A stretch of DNA of 64,000 nucleotides. It comes from Fratercula arctica (taxonomy: Eukaryota; Chordata; Aves; Charadriiformes; Alcidae). The DNA lies in assembly GCA_947846985.1 (NCBI GenBank), contig CANTUZ010000004.1, positions 3,152,927 to 3,216,926 of the forward strand, read 5' to 3'. Below, piece by piece: positions 48,476 through 62,200 of the stretch (position 1 is the first letter of the stretch; each line of letters starts with the position of its first letter). The notes under the pieces are model-generated. The model made no database searches and had not been told where the DNA came from. It saw only the letters and a program-made list of their open reading frames with translations. The translations under genes and the position numbers were made by a program.

Positions 48476-50611
48476 TGAGTCTGAGCTCCCCCCTAAAACA
48501 GGAATTGCTGGGAATACCATTTCCCCCAGCGACTCCTCCAGCAAACCCCAAACAGCTGGTGGAGCTACAACGTGCACGTCAGAAAGACGATTTGGAAGCG
48601 TCGAGTTAAAACGAACCCATTATATCCCCAGGCGAGTGGTTCGGATGCTTAATTGTACTCACTCCTCTCCAGATTTTAGCCACAGGAGCTCGCTACCTTG
48701 CCGCCTGCCTGGCCAAGGAAGCCTCCGCTCACGCGCATTTATGTGTGGCAGCTCACAACAAACCCTCACCAAAATACCTGCCTGGTTGCATACATACAGT
48801 GATCTGCCTGCTAACATGTTAAAAAAAAAAATTGATTCCCTTACTCGGCCGAGAAAAAATTCGCTGCTTCACCCAAGTTTCTTCCCAAAAGTAGTTTTGT
48901 TCGTTTAACACGAGGTGTAGGAAAACCGTTAATCGACAGGATTTTTCTGCAAGACGCGGGCTGCCGCCCTGCCCCAGCCTGCTCCAGTCTGTGGGAGAAT
49001 AAAACCTCCCGTGGAATGGAAACTTGTTTCAGGTTTTCATGACGAAGGTGACGCAAAGACAAGGATGCAGAACACAGCCCTGTTTTCTCAGAACCGCAAA
49101 TAAACAAATGCATGTCTCCCAGCCAGCTCGGAGAGCTGGCGCTCACTCCGTGGGTAGTTCAGCATATGTATTACGTTTATTTCACTCAATCTTACTTTTC
49201 ACCCTGCTCATCGGCTGTGACTCTGTGCCATGATCTTCCCTTGAGCGTTACCTAGCACCTAACAAGGGCTGAAAGAGCCTTTGTTTCAGAGCAGACTGGA
49301 AACCCTTCACGCGGATTCGAAAAGAGGAATGCAGGCTTTTTCTAACACGTGGCGTGTCTTTTACTGTACAAGAGACACCAGCTGTTCAAGGGGGAAAGCT
49401 GTAATTTCTCATTTGCCAAACGTTGCAGGTGCATATGACATTTTTACAAACCCATACAAAAGAAAGTTCAGGCTTCGAGGAGTGTAAAACTCAAGCCAGA
49501 CACAACTGCAAGATACACCTTTCCATTGGCTACAAGAGCTGTTATCCTGCTTACCGGTATTTCTTGCGTTACCACTCTCCATCTCCGAGGATTTCCAGAA
49601 GCGACGCCTGCTCACGTCACCTCCGTCACGCAAGGACACATCTCCTCCTTGGATCCCACCGGCGTGCCCGGCGCCACAATGCCTCACACACGTCAAGCAG
49701 GGACCTACACATCATTCCTGGGATCTACCAGCACGTGTCCAGCCTGCTGAAGAGGAGCTGGAAAACTCCAGGGCCACAGATAGACTGGATGGATCTGTAG
49801 GGCAAGGAAGGTTGAAAGACAATAATCACTGGTGGTAGGTGGTGGGAATCGGGATGAGAAGGGTGGAGTAGAAGGAATTAGTGGAAAATCAAGAGGGCAG
49901 CAGTGCTCTGGCCATGACTAAGTTTCAGCCTGAAGTCTGTGGTATTTAAAGGTGCTGTTGGAGGCTGGCCCCAAGGGGAGCTTGTGACACTTTTCCCATC
50001 TTAGATGACACCAATCATCCTGTTGACATTCAGGGCTGGTTTTCCCTCCTGCTTTCTTGCAAGTCTATTTTACCGCTTACCCCCAAAATAACGAGGCTTT
50101 TCTTTCTCCTTTCCTTTCTCCCAAGCCTTTGCCAGGTAGAAGACTTCCCTCACCTCTGCGCTCAGGTACAGCCCCTTCCCCGTGTGCATTTGCTGGGGGT
50201 GGGTGGGGACAATCAAGGACATAGTAAAGTTCCCAGGGGGTCCTAGGAAGTTCATCGAGCACAGAGAAGCTCCCTTTGGTCTTTTACCGATGTGGCCCAT
50301 AGCATTGTATGATTGTGGAAAAATGACCCCAAATAATTCAGAGAGGTTCAATCCCAGGCATGGGGACAGCCCAGAAAAGCCCCAAGGCAGCCTGTCCTAA
50401 TTTTGTTCCCATGGTTGCAACAACCTTCTCAGAGGCAAAAAAGAACAAGCTCTGGTCGCCAGTTAGTGCCTCCCAGCAGCAAGGGAGGGAGGAGGAAACC
50501 AGCCTGTGTCCTGCTGGTGACCAGTGCAAGGCTCCGACGTACAGGGTGAAACGAGACAGATATATAAAGAATGATCTGATTTTCTCAATTCCTCTGTTGT
50601 CTTTCTTACAG
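48476..50611. other. Single-copy DNA with a weak exon-like piece
   Basis: At about 49,291-49,432 on the plus strand an acceptor (CCTTTGTTTCAG|) leads into an open frame (SRLETLHADSKRGMQAF, then FYCTRDTSCSRGK) up to a donor-like GCAG|GTGCAT. The frame remains open past that donor. The remainder shows nothing I can assign. Confidence 0.3.
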
Positions 50612-50780
50612 CGACAGTGCTTCGGGCATGGTTTCCCAGCCAGCCTGCACCCTGCTTGAAGAGGAGGACTGATGCTGATGCAGGTCGTGATTCAGCGCTG
50701 CTCAGCTTGGCATAACTGCGGAGAGCAGGAAAGGACGACATTCGTCTACGTCAATTAAAGCTCTTTGGGGACCTTGCTTC
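50612..50780 (+). other. Weak candidate 3' terminal exon
   Basis: A textbook plus-strand 3' splice site (TCCTCTGTTGTCTTTCTTACAG|) ends at 50,611. One frame then reads DSASGMVSQPACTLLEEED and stops at TGA 50,670-50,672. An ATTAAA poly(A) signal variant lies at 50,754-50,759, followed by a T/G-richer stretch. A second frame is open further, to about 50,712. The combination of strong acceptor, short acidic C-terminus and poly(A) signal fits a last exon of a plus-strand gene or non-coding transcript. No upstream partner exon is established. Confidence 0.25.
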
Positions 50781-53700
50781 AGCAGAGGATCACGCGTGCT
50801 GGGGACTTGCCTCTCTACAGTCCCACCTTCCCCGCCACGTGCCCTGCTGCGCAGGACGTGCTCAGCTTTGTCTAACGCTCCTTCACAAAGAGTCCCCTGG
50901 CTTGAAGGAGATACGTCCCTGTCATCTTCGCCAGACCCGACGCGTAGCCCAGCAGCTGCAGCCCAAACAGGTCAGGTGCACGGTACGTGCGTGTGAAATG
51001 CTAACGTCAGCCAAGAAAAAAAAAAAACAACAAAAACACAAAAAAAAACCCCAAAAACAAACCCCACAACATTCAGACTAGATCCCATACTTCTTAACTT
51101 CACTGGACAACAGTCTGCTTTTTCGCTGCTGATCCGGCTGCGTATTTCCACCTCGGAGGTACAAAAATGGGCCTAAAGTTAGAGGGAAGTGTCTGGTGGG
51201 AAAACAGCGGTCGGCTGGTGTGTAAGGGCTGCCACAGATTGGGCTCTGAATGGCCTCAGCAGGGACAGAAGATCCTCTCTCCTGTCCCCGGCGAGGCTGC
51301 TTGAATGCCGTGTTTCAAAGCCCTGCTATTTGGCTTTGGCTCCAGCCAGAGGTCTGTGCCAGCGGGAGCTGGGGATGGTGCTGGAAGAGGAAAGCAAAGA
51401 GAAGCAGAGGGGAAAAATCCGACTGAACATCAGATGCAGTACAGAGCGGCTGTGATTTTCAGGACCGCCTAAGGGACTTGGATGACCAATTCCTATTCAA
51501 TTGGGCATTATATAATTTTCTAGGCATCTTTGAAAACCTCTGCCAAGACTTAAAACCCATTAGTTTTTATGTCCAGCTTTGGGGAGCAGCCTGTTCTGCC
51601 CCGACACACAGTACAAGCGTTACCTTAATGAAGAAAACCTCTTTTCTGCTCACAGTGTTGAGTTTTTCTGAATAGGACATCTCTATTTCTAAGCTGCCCT
51701 CGTGTCCTCCCTTATACTCTGCCTACGTTTTGATACTATCTCTAATAATGTTCCATTTCTTCTTGATATCTGCAGGTCTTGGATTAAGCTGCATTCCTGC
51801 ACACAGCCTGCTAACAGACCTCCAGCCTTATTTCCACCATTTACCGTCCCCTCCGCTGTTGCCCGGGAGTTAAAAATCCTCCACTAGCACAGCTTTGCCC
51901 TTTTGCCTGCTTTTTCACTTGGGCAGTGATTTTACACTCCAGTTCTTTTCGGATGAACAGCCTTCATGAAACCAGTTTTCTTCCTGAAACATTTCTAGCA
52001 TCGGTCCACAAGCACTCGAACATTATCCTCCAAACAGCCTCTGCCCCTCAAAGCTCAGGGTTGCTCAAGGGATATTATTCCTGGGCATAAAAAACACAGA
52101 GGCCGGGTCACTCAGCCCTTCTGACTTTGTACCTGATGGGAGCCCTGAGGTGCTCCCTGTCACCTGCCAGAGCAGTTCAGGGGGTCAGTGCCCCGGTATC
52201 AGAACGGTTAGCAGAGAATTAACAGCTGGATAAGGGATAAAGGAGCTTGACCTCATCCTCGCCAGCCTTTCTGGGATGCCGTGTTAGATATACAGATCAT
52301 CCACTTCCACACCCGTGTCAGATGAAGATAAAATTTGCAGAGTGCTGCAGCAGGCAGCATGGCTGCTCTTCCTTGTTATGCCCTCTATTGCTTTTGGTTT
52401 GGGGGTTTTTTTTTGGTTGGGTTTTTTTTTTTTTGGTTTTTTTTTGGGTTTCTTTACAGCAAATCTACATTGCCAGCAACAATCCCCTTGCATAAGAGCC
52501 TTCCTCTTCATATCTTAATTTGCCAAACGTGACCAGCGAAAGGCTGAGCTGGATTCTCAGGTAGCATCATCCATATGGCTCCCTTAAGTTAAAAAAAAAA
52601 AAAAACACCCATCAATCCATACTTTCTAAAGATGGGCCCGGGAGGCGGCTTGCAAGATATTTGTGGCGGCTGATGCCTAGCAGGCTGCGCTACGGCTTTG
52701 CAGCTCAGCCACGCAACGCCTCGGAAAAAAAAACAAAACAAAACAAAAAAATCATCTTGTGTGGCGTGTCAGGGAAGAGTGCTGCCTGCAGACAGGTCTG
52801 CAGACAAAGCAGGGGCACCATGGAAACTGCTGGAGAACAAAGGCGACGCGGAGAGGGTAGAAACAGGCGAGCTTGTGCCACGACCTGTGAGGCATGCCCC
52901 AAGTATTTCTCCCTGCCTTGCGTTCGCCTCCCAAAGCCGCGGCCCCCCCGCCGCAACGAACTGGACTATAACTTGCCCGGGGATTTCAGCGGGGTCAGGG
53001 TTTCGCTTCCTCGCCTCCGACGAAGAAAATGAATTGGGACAAGCAGATAGTGATTTTTGTATAGAATTGTGTTTTCTATCTCCAAGGTGATGACGTCAAG
53101 CAGGGCACCCGTGGGAAACACAGAAAAACAGCATTTAGTCTTTAGTAGGTGTCTCCGAGGACTGGAAAAGAGCCTACTAGAAGGGATAATAAAGTAGGAG
53201 TTACAACAAGTACTTTGCACTCCAGAGACTCAGGGGCCGCTTCAGGGAAGTTTCAGTGTCTGTTTATCCATTTTTTCCCCTTTTCCCTGGGTAGCAACCG
53301 CTGGTGCTGCTGGAGACGGGGTGCCGAGCTAAAGGAAACCTCAGTCCCACTGGGTGTATGGCTGCTCTCGTTCCCCCTTCTAACATCTGCCGTTAGCCAA
53401 ATCTTGATCTAATTTAAGACAACCGTATGGAGCGACACCAGCTCATTCCAGCTAACAAAGTCCGTACTGTACCTTTTTCGTCTGGTGGTCGTAGCGGAGC
53501 CTACAGGAGGATTCAGACTGTACCGGTGTGAAGCTGACACGCGAGTCCAACACGCGCTTGTGTCTGTTTGTTAGGGAACGGCCAAAAAGCAGTGTTAACT
53601 GTAGCTTTCACCCTAGAAATTTTTGAAGAATGACAACTGTATTTACCCACAAGTGGGAGATGATGTGGTATTTATAGAACTTGTGGGGTTTTCCACCCTC

Positions 53701-56250
53701 CGTTACACCGTTACATTTTGATGCCCGTGATAAATACCAGGAAACAACCCCTAGCAAATCCCACGCTGCTTGTATTGATGTCAAAAAGCCACTGCATGAC
53801 ATTGCCAGTTCTTTTTCCTCTCTGGTGGCTCTGAGTCTCAGTGACAGATGAATACAGACCAGATGGGACGGTAGCAGAACCTCATCGGATGGACCCGATG
53901 GGCCTCAAGCTGCCCATGGTAATGCATAGATTAGTGTCACGTAAGGCTGGGCTTTGTATTTTGAGATTCAAAGACATGCAGCGGCTTTAGCCTTTCGTCT
54001 TGTCTTATCCTAATGTCAGGATCCTCGTTTTGATTTTGATATTATGCAGAAGACAGACTTAAGAAGCTGCACCCATATTTCTGTGTCTCTGTCAGCTTTC
54101 TGTGGTAAGCTCCAAAACAACAAGAGGCTTCTCTGCTGCACAAAAAGGCTTTTTGAATCCCTGCATTTAAAAATCGGACCAAAACCCTCAAATTTTCACC
54201 GAAACAAGTATTTGGTCTGGCTAGATTTTTTGTCATGTGTGCTTCTTAGATTGCTATTGTCTCACATGGAATTATTTAATAGCCATATTACTCTGGAAAT
54301 ATCTGTTCGTATTGTCCCCAGCAACGCATTCGACACTTCCATTCAGTCCGCCAGACGTCTGCGCGCTATTCGGTGAGTGTCTACAGCAGAGCCATGTCAT
54401 TGACAAATAACGCCTTGAACTTTCTGACAAAATTACTCCTTACCTTTCCCACAGCAGACACGGGACATGTCCAAGAGATACCGCACCCGCACAACTGAGT
54501 CAGCTTGCTGAGGCCAAGAATATCGTTCAGCTTCTCCGTCACCTGCAGCCACGCAGGCAGCCCCCCCGCAAAGGGCCTGTCCTGCCCCGTGCGAGGGGCC
54601 AGCAGCAGCTCCCAGCACCTCGCAACCGCGAATCCCAGGTCACTCCTCTCTCCTTAAGGACGTTCGCTCCTCTTCCGCAAGGCAGATCTAGAAGAATATT
54701 GGAAACAACGGGGAAGTACAGTGCCACGAGGAATACATTTGCTGGGCATTAGCTATTGGGCTATTTTGGGGGCATTACTATTCTTATTTTTTTACATCAC
54801 CATTTGTCGTCCTCTCTAGCTGCACGCTGTCGCAGTGCTGCTTCGAGTCTCATCTGCAGGCGCTCCTTCGCATAGGAGGCCTCGCTTGGCGCTAGTATGC
54901 TGCCAAGGCCAGGAATGCCTGTCCCCAGGCGCTCCCCCGGGAGTCACGGCTTCCCTACACGTCTCCAAGGAGATCATGGCAAGGGAGAAAGGGATTGCAC
55001 TGCCTCTGCCAGGGGAAAGCGGAGCCTGTCTCACCAGCTCGCCCCTCTCCATCACGTCTGGCTCAGAAAACATCTTGGTATGCTAGGAGAGGCGACGGCC
55101 AAAAAACTTGAAAGCTCCTTTCACTTTGGAAGCTGAGATGCTCGGCCAAACCGTGGCTGGTGTCAGCCGAGTCATCCAAGGGTCTGGCAGACCAGTCTCT
55201 CTTAGGAGGTTTCTAGTACGTCCAGCTTTAGCTGTGATGCAAACCCTGTGAGAACAGCTCCCCTGCGGTGTGTGTCACTTCCAATTCCCATCGTGCCCAA
55301 AACCAGACAATGCTGAGACACCAGGAAAAAAAAAAAACGAGTTTAAAATTAACCCTTCGAACCTGGGTTGGGACCTCCTGGTAGTGCCTCCAGAAAAGCT
55401 TCTCCCCTCCCGTCTGCAGCCAGCCAGCACCTCTGATCCCCTCATCCTTCCTGCTCCTGCCACTGTCAAGTTCAAGCTCTACATGCTGTTGCCGGCAGCG
55501 TTTGGGTCTCCACCTGTACACAACCGAAGCACCAGCGCTTCCTTTCCTACCTCTTACCCTGAGACAGCAAAAGCCATTGTATTTAGTAAATGTTTCGAGC
55601 CACGTGCTCTGACTTCTCATTGTAAAGTCTCCGCTTCCCAGTTTCATTTTTGACACGGCTTCTTTGACTCTCGCTTCATTGGGCCACAGGCTGCCTGACA
55701 GCAGCGCGCCTCTTTCCAAGCCTGTTCGTGCCTTTTCCAAAGAGGCAAAGCAGCGAATGAGACAGCCGTTGCAATTTGGAAAGGTGGCGATTGCCAACAG
55801 CAGAACAACCGGCACAAGACAGTTTAATTAACATCTGCCCACACAGCAGGACACATCCTCTGCCATCCAGCAGCCTTCACATTGCACTAGTGGAGAGAAA
55901 CAGGATTTTCCCAGGTGGGCAAGCTGTCTTTTTCCAGCGCGGGATGCCAGTCTAACGTTGCAGAAAACACTACCCTTCTCTCGGCCTCACCTATCACCAG
56001 CTTCATCAGAAATACCTCCATTTCCCCACACAAATTGCCACCTCACACCCAAAGGCCAAGTTATTGTCTCCGTATACAGTGTGACCGCGCTCAGCATCAG
56101 CCAGTACGGCCACACCTGCCCATTGTGTAAGCTCCAGCCGTTCCTCTCCAATACGAACTCCTCAGGCAGCTCCCTAAGGGAAGGGCTCTCTCTTCTGCAT
56201 GCAGCGTTCAATGCATACCAGCTCCCAGTTGCTTTAATGTATTTGAGAAT
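50781..56250. other. Intergenic or intron-like DNA
   Basis: No recognised gene. A/C-rich tracts at 51,014-51,068 and 52,724-52,752 and a T/G-rich tract at 52,395-52,450 are low complexity. A TTTCTTTACAG acceptor shape ends at about 52,459, inside that tract. The longest minus-strand frame (55,228-55,815) begins at GTG and has no recognisable domain. Confidence 0.4.
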
Positions 56251-59200
56251 TCCTTAAAACCATTGCTTTTGCACATTGAAGAGGCGAGTGTACACAATTT
56301 TGGGCAAAATAAACATGGAGTACCTCACCAATAAAGGATGAAAGTAGGAGTTAAAAAGCATGAGCCACGTTGTCAGGTTTCGGTAAAGGAAAGAGTCCAA
56401 CCCAGCCGCCAGCAACGTGTCCCCAGCTGCGGTACAATATTTTGTCAACAAACGGGATACAAAAGGCAGCGCAGGAATCGTAATCTGGGCGTCTGAAACA
56501 GGGGATGGTGCCAAACTCAGGCTTAAAAACTGCGAAATGACTCCATGTGCCTCTCCCTGCTGGAAGCTGTGGATGACCCATTCTGCCACTGCGGCTCTAT
56601 CTATATATAGTTGCACAGAGAGAGATATAAATATAAAAATAGATACAGTCTAAACCCAGTTAGGCTGCACAGCTGCTTGCTTCAACACCCAAATAACTTT
56701 AAATATTTTGCCCCTGATTCAAGTTGTATTATTCTTTTTCCATCAGTGTAAGAGCGCAGCAAGAGACCAGGCAGAGATCAGTAGAAGATTATGTGAATCT
56801 ATAGGAAAAGGGAAACAATTTCCCTTTTGCTTACAGTTTTGAAGAGACTCGCTGTGTTTTTTCCGCAGTTGTGATTTTTGGCGTAAGAGCAGTTCCTGGT
56901 GTGAACACAGAGGTCGGGTGCCTGGGCAGGCGGCCGCAGGCAGGGAGCAGGATCAGGGCACGGACCACAGCTGCCAGCCCGAGACCCTCGCCGCTATCTC
57001 GAAGACCATCCCTTCAACAAAAAGCATAAAACACTGGGTAAATCTGCTCATATCAATCACCACGAGCCAAATAAACCACTGCCAAGTGGAAAATCCAGGA
57101 GATGCGGTTGGTTGTTACGTTCTCCGTGGCTCTAGGCACAGAGTTTAATCTACCTTTTCACATCTGACTCGAGAGGTGAATCCAACATAGACAAGGGAAC
57201 AACTCAGAGCTATTGCTGGGAGAAGATGGGGGTAAAATTATTTGAGGATGAACTGTGGTGGCGTAAATAATAAGCTTTGCAGTGGACGTTTCAGTGCAAG
57301 TCAAGGAATTTTAGTCGATTCAAAATTCTGCTTTCGGTTTTGAGTATTAAAATGTCGGAATAAAAAAAAAAAGAGATATTCATAATATCAAAGCAGCATT
57401 GTATGAAAGAGATTAATTAAGCCTGAAACTTTAGCCAAATTAATGGATAGATGTTTCTGTATCTGCCACAGCGTAAGACGCCAGAAGCAAGAAAGTCTAC
57501 AGCTACAACATGGAGAAGAGCAAAGAAAAAAGCAACATAAAAGGAGGCAGACGGAACTGGCTTCTGCCTTTTCATTAACAGTGACCTAACTTGGCTCTTG
57601 GAGCTGTACTTAAACGTGGGCCCCCATTAGGACTCTGCACTGACAGGGAAAAGAAGCGAAAGGATGGGCCGATGCCGGCTGAATCCTGTTGGTTTAACAG
57701 CGGTGGATGGCCCCGAAGCGAGCGCGCAGCACGGCTGAGCTCACCTCTGCCCGCCTCCACCCCTAAGAACTTGCCTGCACTGAAAAAATGCCACATTTTC
57801 TTGAGGCTACACCAGGTAAAAGCCACTTTAGCTTGTAATTGGTGAGAGAAAATGCCCACCTTGTAAGTTATATCGCAATAAGATTGGATTTATTTTTACA
57901 CAAGAAAAACTCATACATATAACTTGCCATAAAGGACGAAATTCAAGGCTTTTGGTGTTAGAATAAGGCCCTTTTGGGTAAGTGTGAAGTTCAGACTAGG
58001 CAGCACAGCCTGCTTCTGAAGCAAGTTTTTAAATTATATTAGTCTGACTAAACTGAGCCAACAGGTCAAGCACATTTTGCACTTGCGCAGGTGGAAGAGG
58101 TCTTCTAGGCTAAACCTTCTGGGCTAAACTTATCTACTGAGGCACCAGATATGATGGGCAAGATCTGAGAGCGCAGCTGTATTCCCAAAATACTCACTGA
58201 ATAAATACCACACAAAACGCTAGGTAACAAAAAGCCACTTTTCCTAACAAAACATTTCAGTGTGTAGCAGGTAAGGGAAAGGAAAGCAAACAGAAACACC
58301 GGCCACGGTGGGAAGAAAACCAAAAGGAGAAAACTGCATAAAGCACGAAAGCAAGAAGGTATCCAACCATGTCTGCTCCATACATCCTTCAGAGGGTGGG
58401 AGAACTGGAACACACTCCCCCTGCAGAGACAAGGCATCGGGGAGCTTCCTACTTTTATATTAGTTATGCTCTTGTGCTTTCGGCGACAGGGAAGAACGGG
58501 TGTAACCTGCATCCCACCTATCACGATGTATGCTCCCACCACCAGGTAGCAGAGATCTGGGCGTTGATGAAACTTTTGCCTTTATATGGTCTGTTATTGA
58601 CTGCGAAGGGCAACTCGGTGCCAAATTACCCTAATTTCTCTGGCATAGCTCTGCTACCCGAGGCGGGGAAGGGGGGTATTCAACCCAGATGCGAGCAGTT
58701 TTAGCGACCCTCAGAGAAGTATTTTCCCAGCTTGCTGAAAATCTCTCCTGAATGTACTAGAACAGCATTTTTCTGGTCTACCACAGGCAGCACATGAGAG
58801 CCAGGGCTCATGGCTGGTGCTTGGGGACCCTGCGTCCCAGCACCTGGACACCTTGCAGGCTCCCTAGGTACATAGAGGGCCTTTTTTTCCCCCCCAAAAA
58901 ATTATGTATATAGCTTCATCTATGTGATCAGCCAGTGAGTAACTGGATGCAAAGCTGCCCCAAGCTTTGCATTGTGCCTGCAGCACAGGACAGCGTGTGG
59001 CAGCTTTGCCCTCTGCTGGCCAGAACCTCAGCAGGGTCCCTGGGAGCCCCCCTGCTCCACGGGCACCCCCAGGGCTGCCACCCTTGTCCCCAGCCTTCCC
59101 CAGGCCAGCAGAGCAAGGATTAGGTTACCGCAAGAGACTTGGCAAGTCATCAGCTAGTGGGTAGTGGCGCCTCACTGGGAACAGCCGTGCCTAAAAGTCT

Positions 59201-62200
59201 AGAAAAAATGAACCTAAACGTCTAGGAAAAAAAATGAATAGAATAAAAACTTCTAAATTTGATGGAGCTGCAACCCCTGCCCCCTGCTCTGCCCCAGTTC
59301 TGCAAAAGGTGAGAGAGAAATGGGGTAGGTTACATGACCTTACATAAAAATCACACCATACTGGAAGGCTTTTCTCCATCAGACTCATCACGCTCCTCAC
59401 TTTATTCCAGGTCCCTCCTTTTGCACAAATCATTAGGACTGAGCACTGTAATTAGACATTACTGGCAGGCAGCTACCGCCGAGGGCTGCGCAGGGCCAGG
59501 GCGCTGCGACGCAGGTTGGAAACAAGCCCCGCTGCAGAAACACAGGCAGCCCTTCTGCCCACGCAGCCATCCTTTGCTTTCAGGCGCCAAGGCGGGTTTG
59601 TCCCTTCTCTCCGACTTTGTCTCACTTCTTTTCACCTTTCGGGTGTTTGTTTGGTTCCACTCAAAACGCCGTAAGGCAATAAAACTGCAGCAGTGGCGAG
59701 CGAGTGTTTATCTGGCTCCGAACGAGTCGCCTTGGCAACGGGAAGCAAAGCTCTCCCATATTCTCCTGCCTTCGTTTTCTCCCGGTTTTGCGGCGATTGG
59801 TGTCACTGGGATAACAGCTACGCATGTTAAGTATGCTGTCTACACCGATTCCAGCAAATGGAGCCATGAATAGGAGAGCTGGCCCGGCTCTGCTTGCGAA
59901 CTAACAAAAACCTGCGGGTTGCCAAGTTCCCCGGAGAACTGCCCGGCCTCTCGGCACCGGCAGCTCCAGAGTTCAAAGGATTCACCGACCACTATTAACA
60001 GCGACTGCTGGCTTTGAAGGCAAGTGTGAGAGCCCCCAGCTTCACCATTCTCCGCCACTTACAGCTCCACTGGGGAGCGACCCTTTGAGGATGAAGACCC
60101 AATGAGAAGTATGGTTGGTTTGATGGCACATTTAACCTGAACATCAACGATTTCAGACATGGTAACCTTCTGCAAAGCCCAACTCTACACAACGGGTACT
60201 CGTTTGCGGTTACCTCTAGTTAATCCTGGCAACGCACGCCCGGCGTGGGTACTTCAGCCAGGCACTCTGGGTGCGCTTACACACCATGTCTTCCTCAGCA
60301 ATGAAGTCAGCTTCAAATTTCCCACTGTTTTTTGTCCGAATCCTTGGGGTCGCATCCTTTACAGCACTCCCAGGGACTGCTGCACAGCAGGAGCTACAGA
60401 CTCAGGGGCAGGCAGGAGCGGCCCCCGTGGAGGGACGCGACAAACTCCTGTGCCAGGGATGCTGCCAAAGAGACAGACTGAATCCCATCTTCACAACACA
60501 ACAAAAAGCAGCTACAATTATTTTTTTTTCCTTTGTAAAATGAATCAAGTGTGTTCTCCCAGACATTTCTCCAACACATTGACAAAATACCTACTGGCGT
60601 ATTTAAAAAGTAAAGGTGAAGAACCAAAATATGACAGCTGTGCATTTACATTGAAAATAAATGCTCTTCAATACTTGCAGGACCAAACTTCTAACCTGCT
60701 ACCAGAGAAGGAAATGCATTAGGAATATAATGCTTTAGTACCACTGGTACTAAGACAGCTAGCTCACAGCCAGACCATCACAGACACGCAAGCCACGTTC
60801 CTCCATTACAAAACCGTAACTGACACAAAGAAAATGTATTTAATATTAGGAAGAATATTCCACTTTTGGTAGAGAGCAACTTCTCTAACATCATCCACAG
60901 CAACTTAATCGCTTGTAGGTAACATAACCATGTTACTTCCCCACTCAGGCACATCTCAAAGTCACCCAGGCGTACCTTATCTGATTATTTTTTTACAGCA
61001 TTATGCAGCATTATTCCCATGATTTAATCCCGTCTGAGATCATTAGACACTATGGTACCATAAGTAAGCAATTACGACACTGACCTGTGTTCTAGGGAAC
61101 GTGGGTGGGCAAGTGCCTTTGTCATCTATCAGAGGGTAATTTTCTAATTTGATTTAGAGCCTCTCTAGAAAAAAGATAATTTACTTACCTGATAGCTTTC
61201 AAGGACTGCCTTAAAGTCTGATTTAAACTAGGATACACAGTACATCTTAGAAAAAAAAAAATACAACGTACAGAATGCCTGTATTAGCTGTGTAAGGTAA
61301 AACAGGTAGAACAGGCAATGTTAAATCAGACTGCGTCAGATGGTAAAGTAAAAGAAATCTAGTTAAAGAGAGGGGCAGAGTTTTTGGGAACACAGCACGT
61401 CAACAGACACAGCAGATAAAGATTTAGGAAGTTGTCTCGCTGCAGACACCCATGCCCCAGACAAGAACACTTGGGCATCTCATGGTAACTTGAGTCTCCT
61501 ACAGGAACTTTAATTCAGTGCAAATTCGCTACAGAATTTTTGTTTTTGTAGACTCTTTGCTTGCTCCAGGTGACAGTAAGATTGAGGACAGTCACAGAAG
61601 AAACTTACAAATTAACACGAGGTACAAAACCAAAGGTAAAGAAGCTTTTCTACCCTGCAGGGACAGGTAGAAAGGGCAACACGGTACAACCATCGTGCTG
61701 TGAGTGGGCTACTCCACTGACTGTAGACCACTGGCTACCAAAAAGGTCTATTAATTGTGGAGTATCAGTCTCCTGCTTTTGACCACGGGTGTTTTACTAA
61801 AACCACATTTTTCCTTCCAGCCCTTTTACTGTACAAATGCAGTTTGTAGGAGGCAGTCACAAAGTGGGTGGACACATATCTGAAGATGTGGGTAGCCCGA
61901 GCGTCCCTTCGAGGTGTGCAGTGGCCCTGCTGCCCTCTCTGCACCACCGAGGTCCTCCCCTTGCTCATTAAAAACGACTCTTCCTTGCTATCACACCAAC
62001 CACTGCACACTCCATTCCCATCCTGCTCCTCCCCTTCCTTGTACCCCTCTTAACTCCGAGCTCTTTATCTGTACAAAGCCCAACACGACGGAGCCCTGGT
62101 TGGCACCACTAAGGTGACCGCAACAGTCCTTGCTAAAAGACAACAGTCCTCACGAGGTCAGTCTCTAAGCTTGGAAATGTTGCATCAGATGAGAAATCAA

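Noticed and set aside
50344..50364. tRNA-like T-loop sequence GGTTCAATCCC
   Set aside because: No matching acceptor, D or anticodon arms can be built around it, so there is no tRNA.
55228..55815. 195-codon minus-strand frame
   Set aside because: The first codon at 55,815 is GTG (preceded by TT), not ATG. There is no Kozak context, no recognised domain and no splice support, and it reads through a T run.
56254..56616. 120-codon hydrophobic minus-strand frame
   Set aside because: It looks protein-like, but another frame of the same strand does too. There are no splice sites, no convincing ATG and no recognised family.
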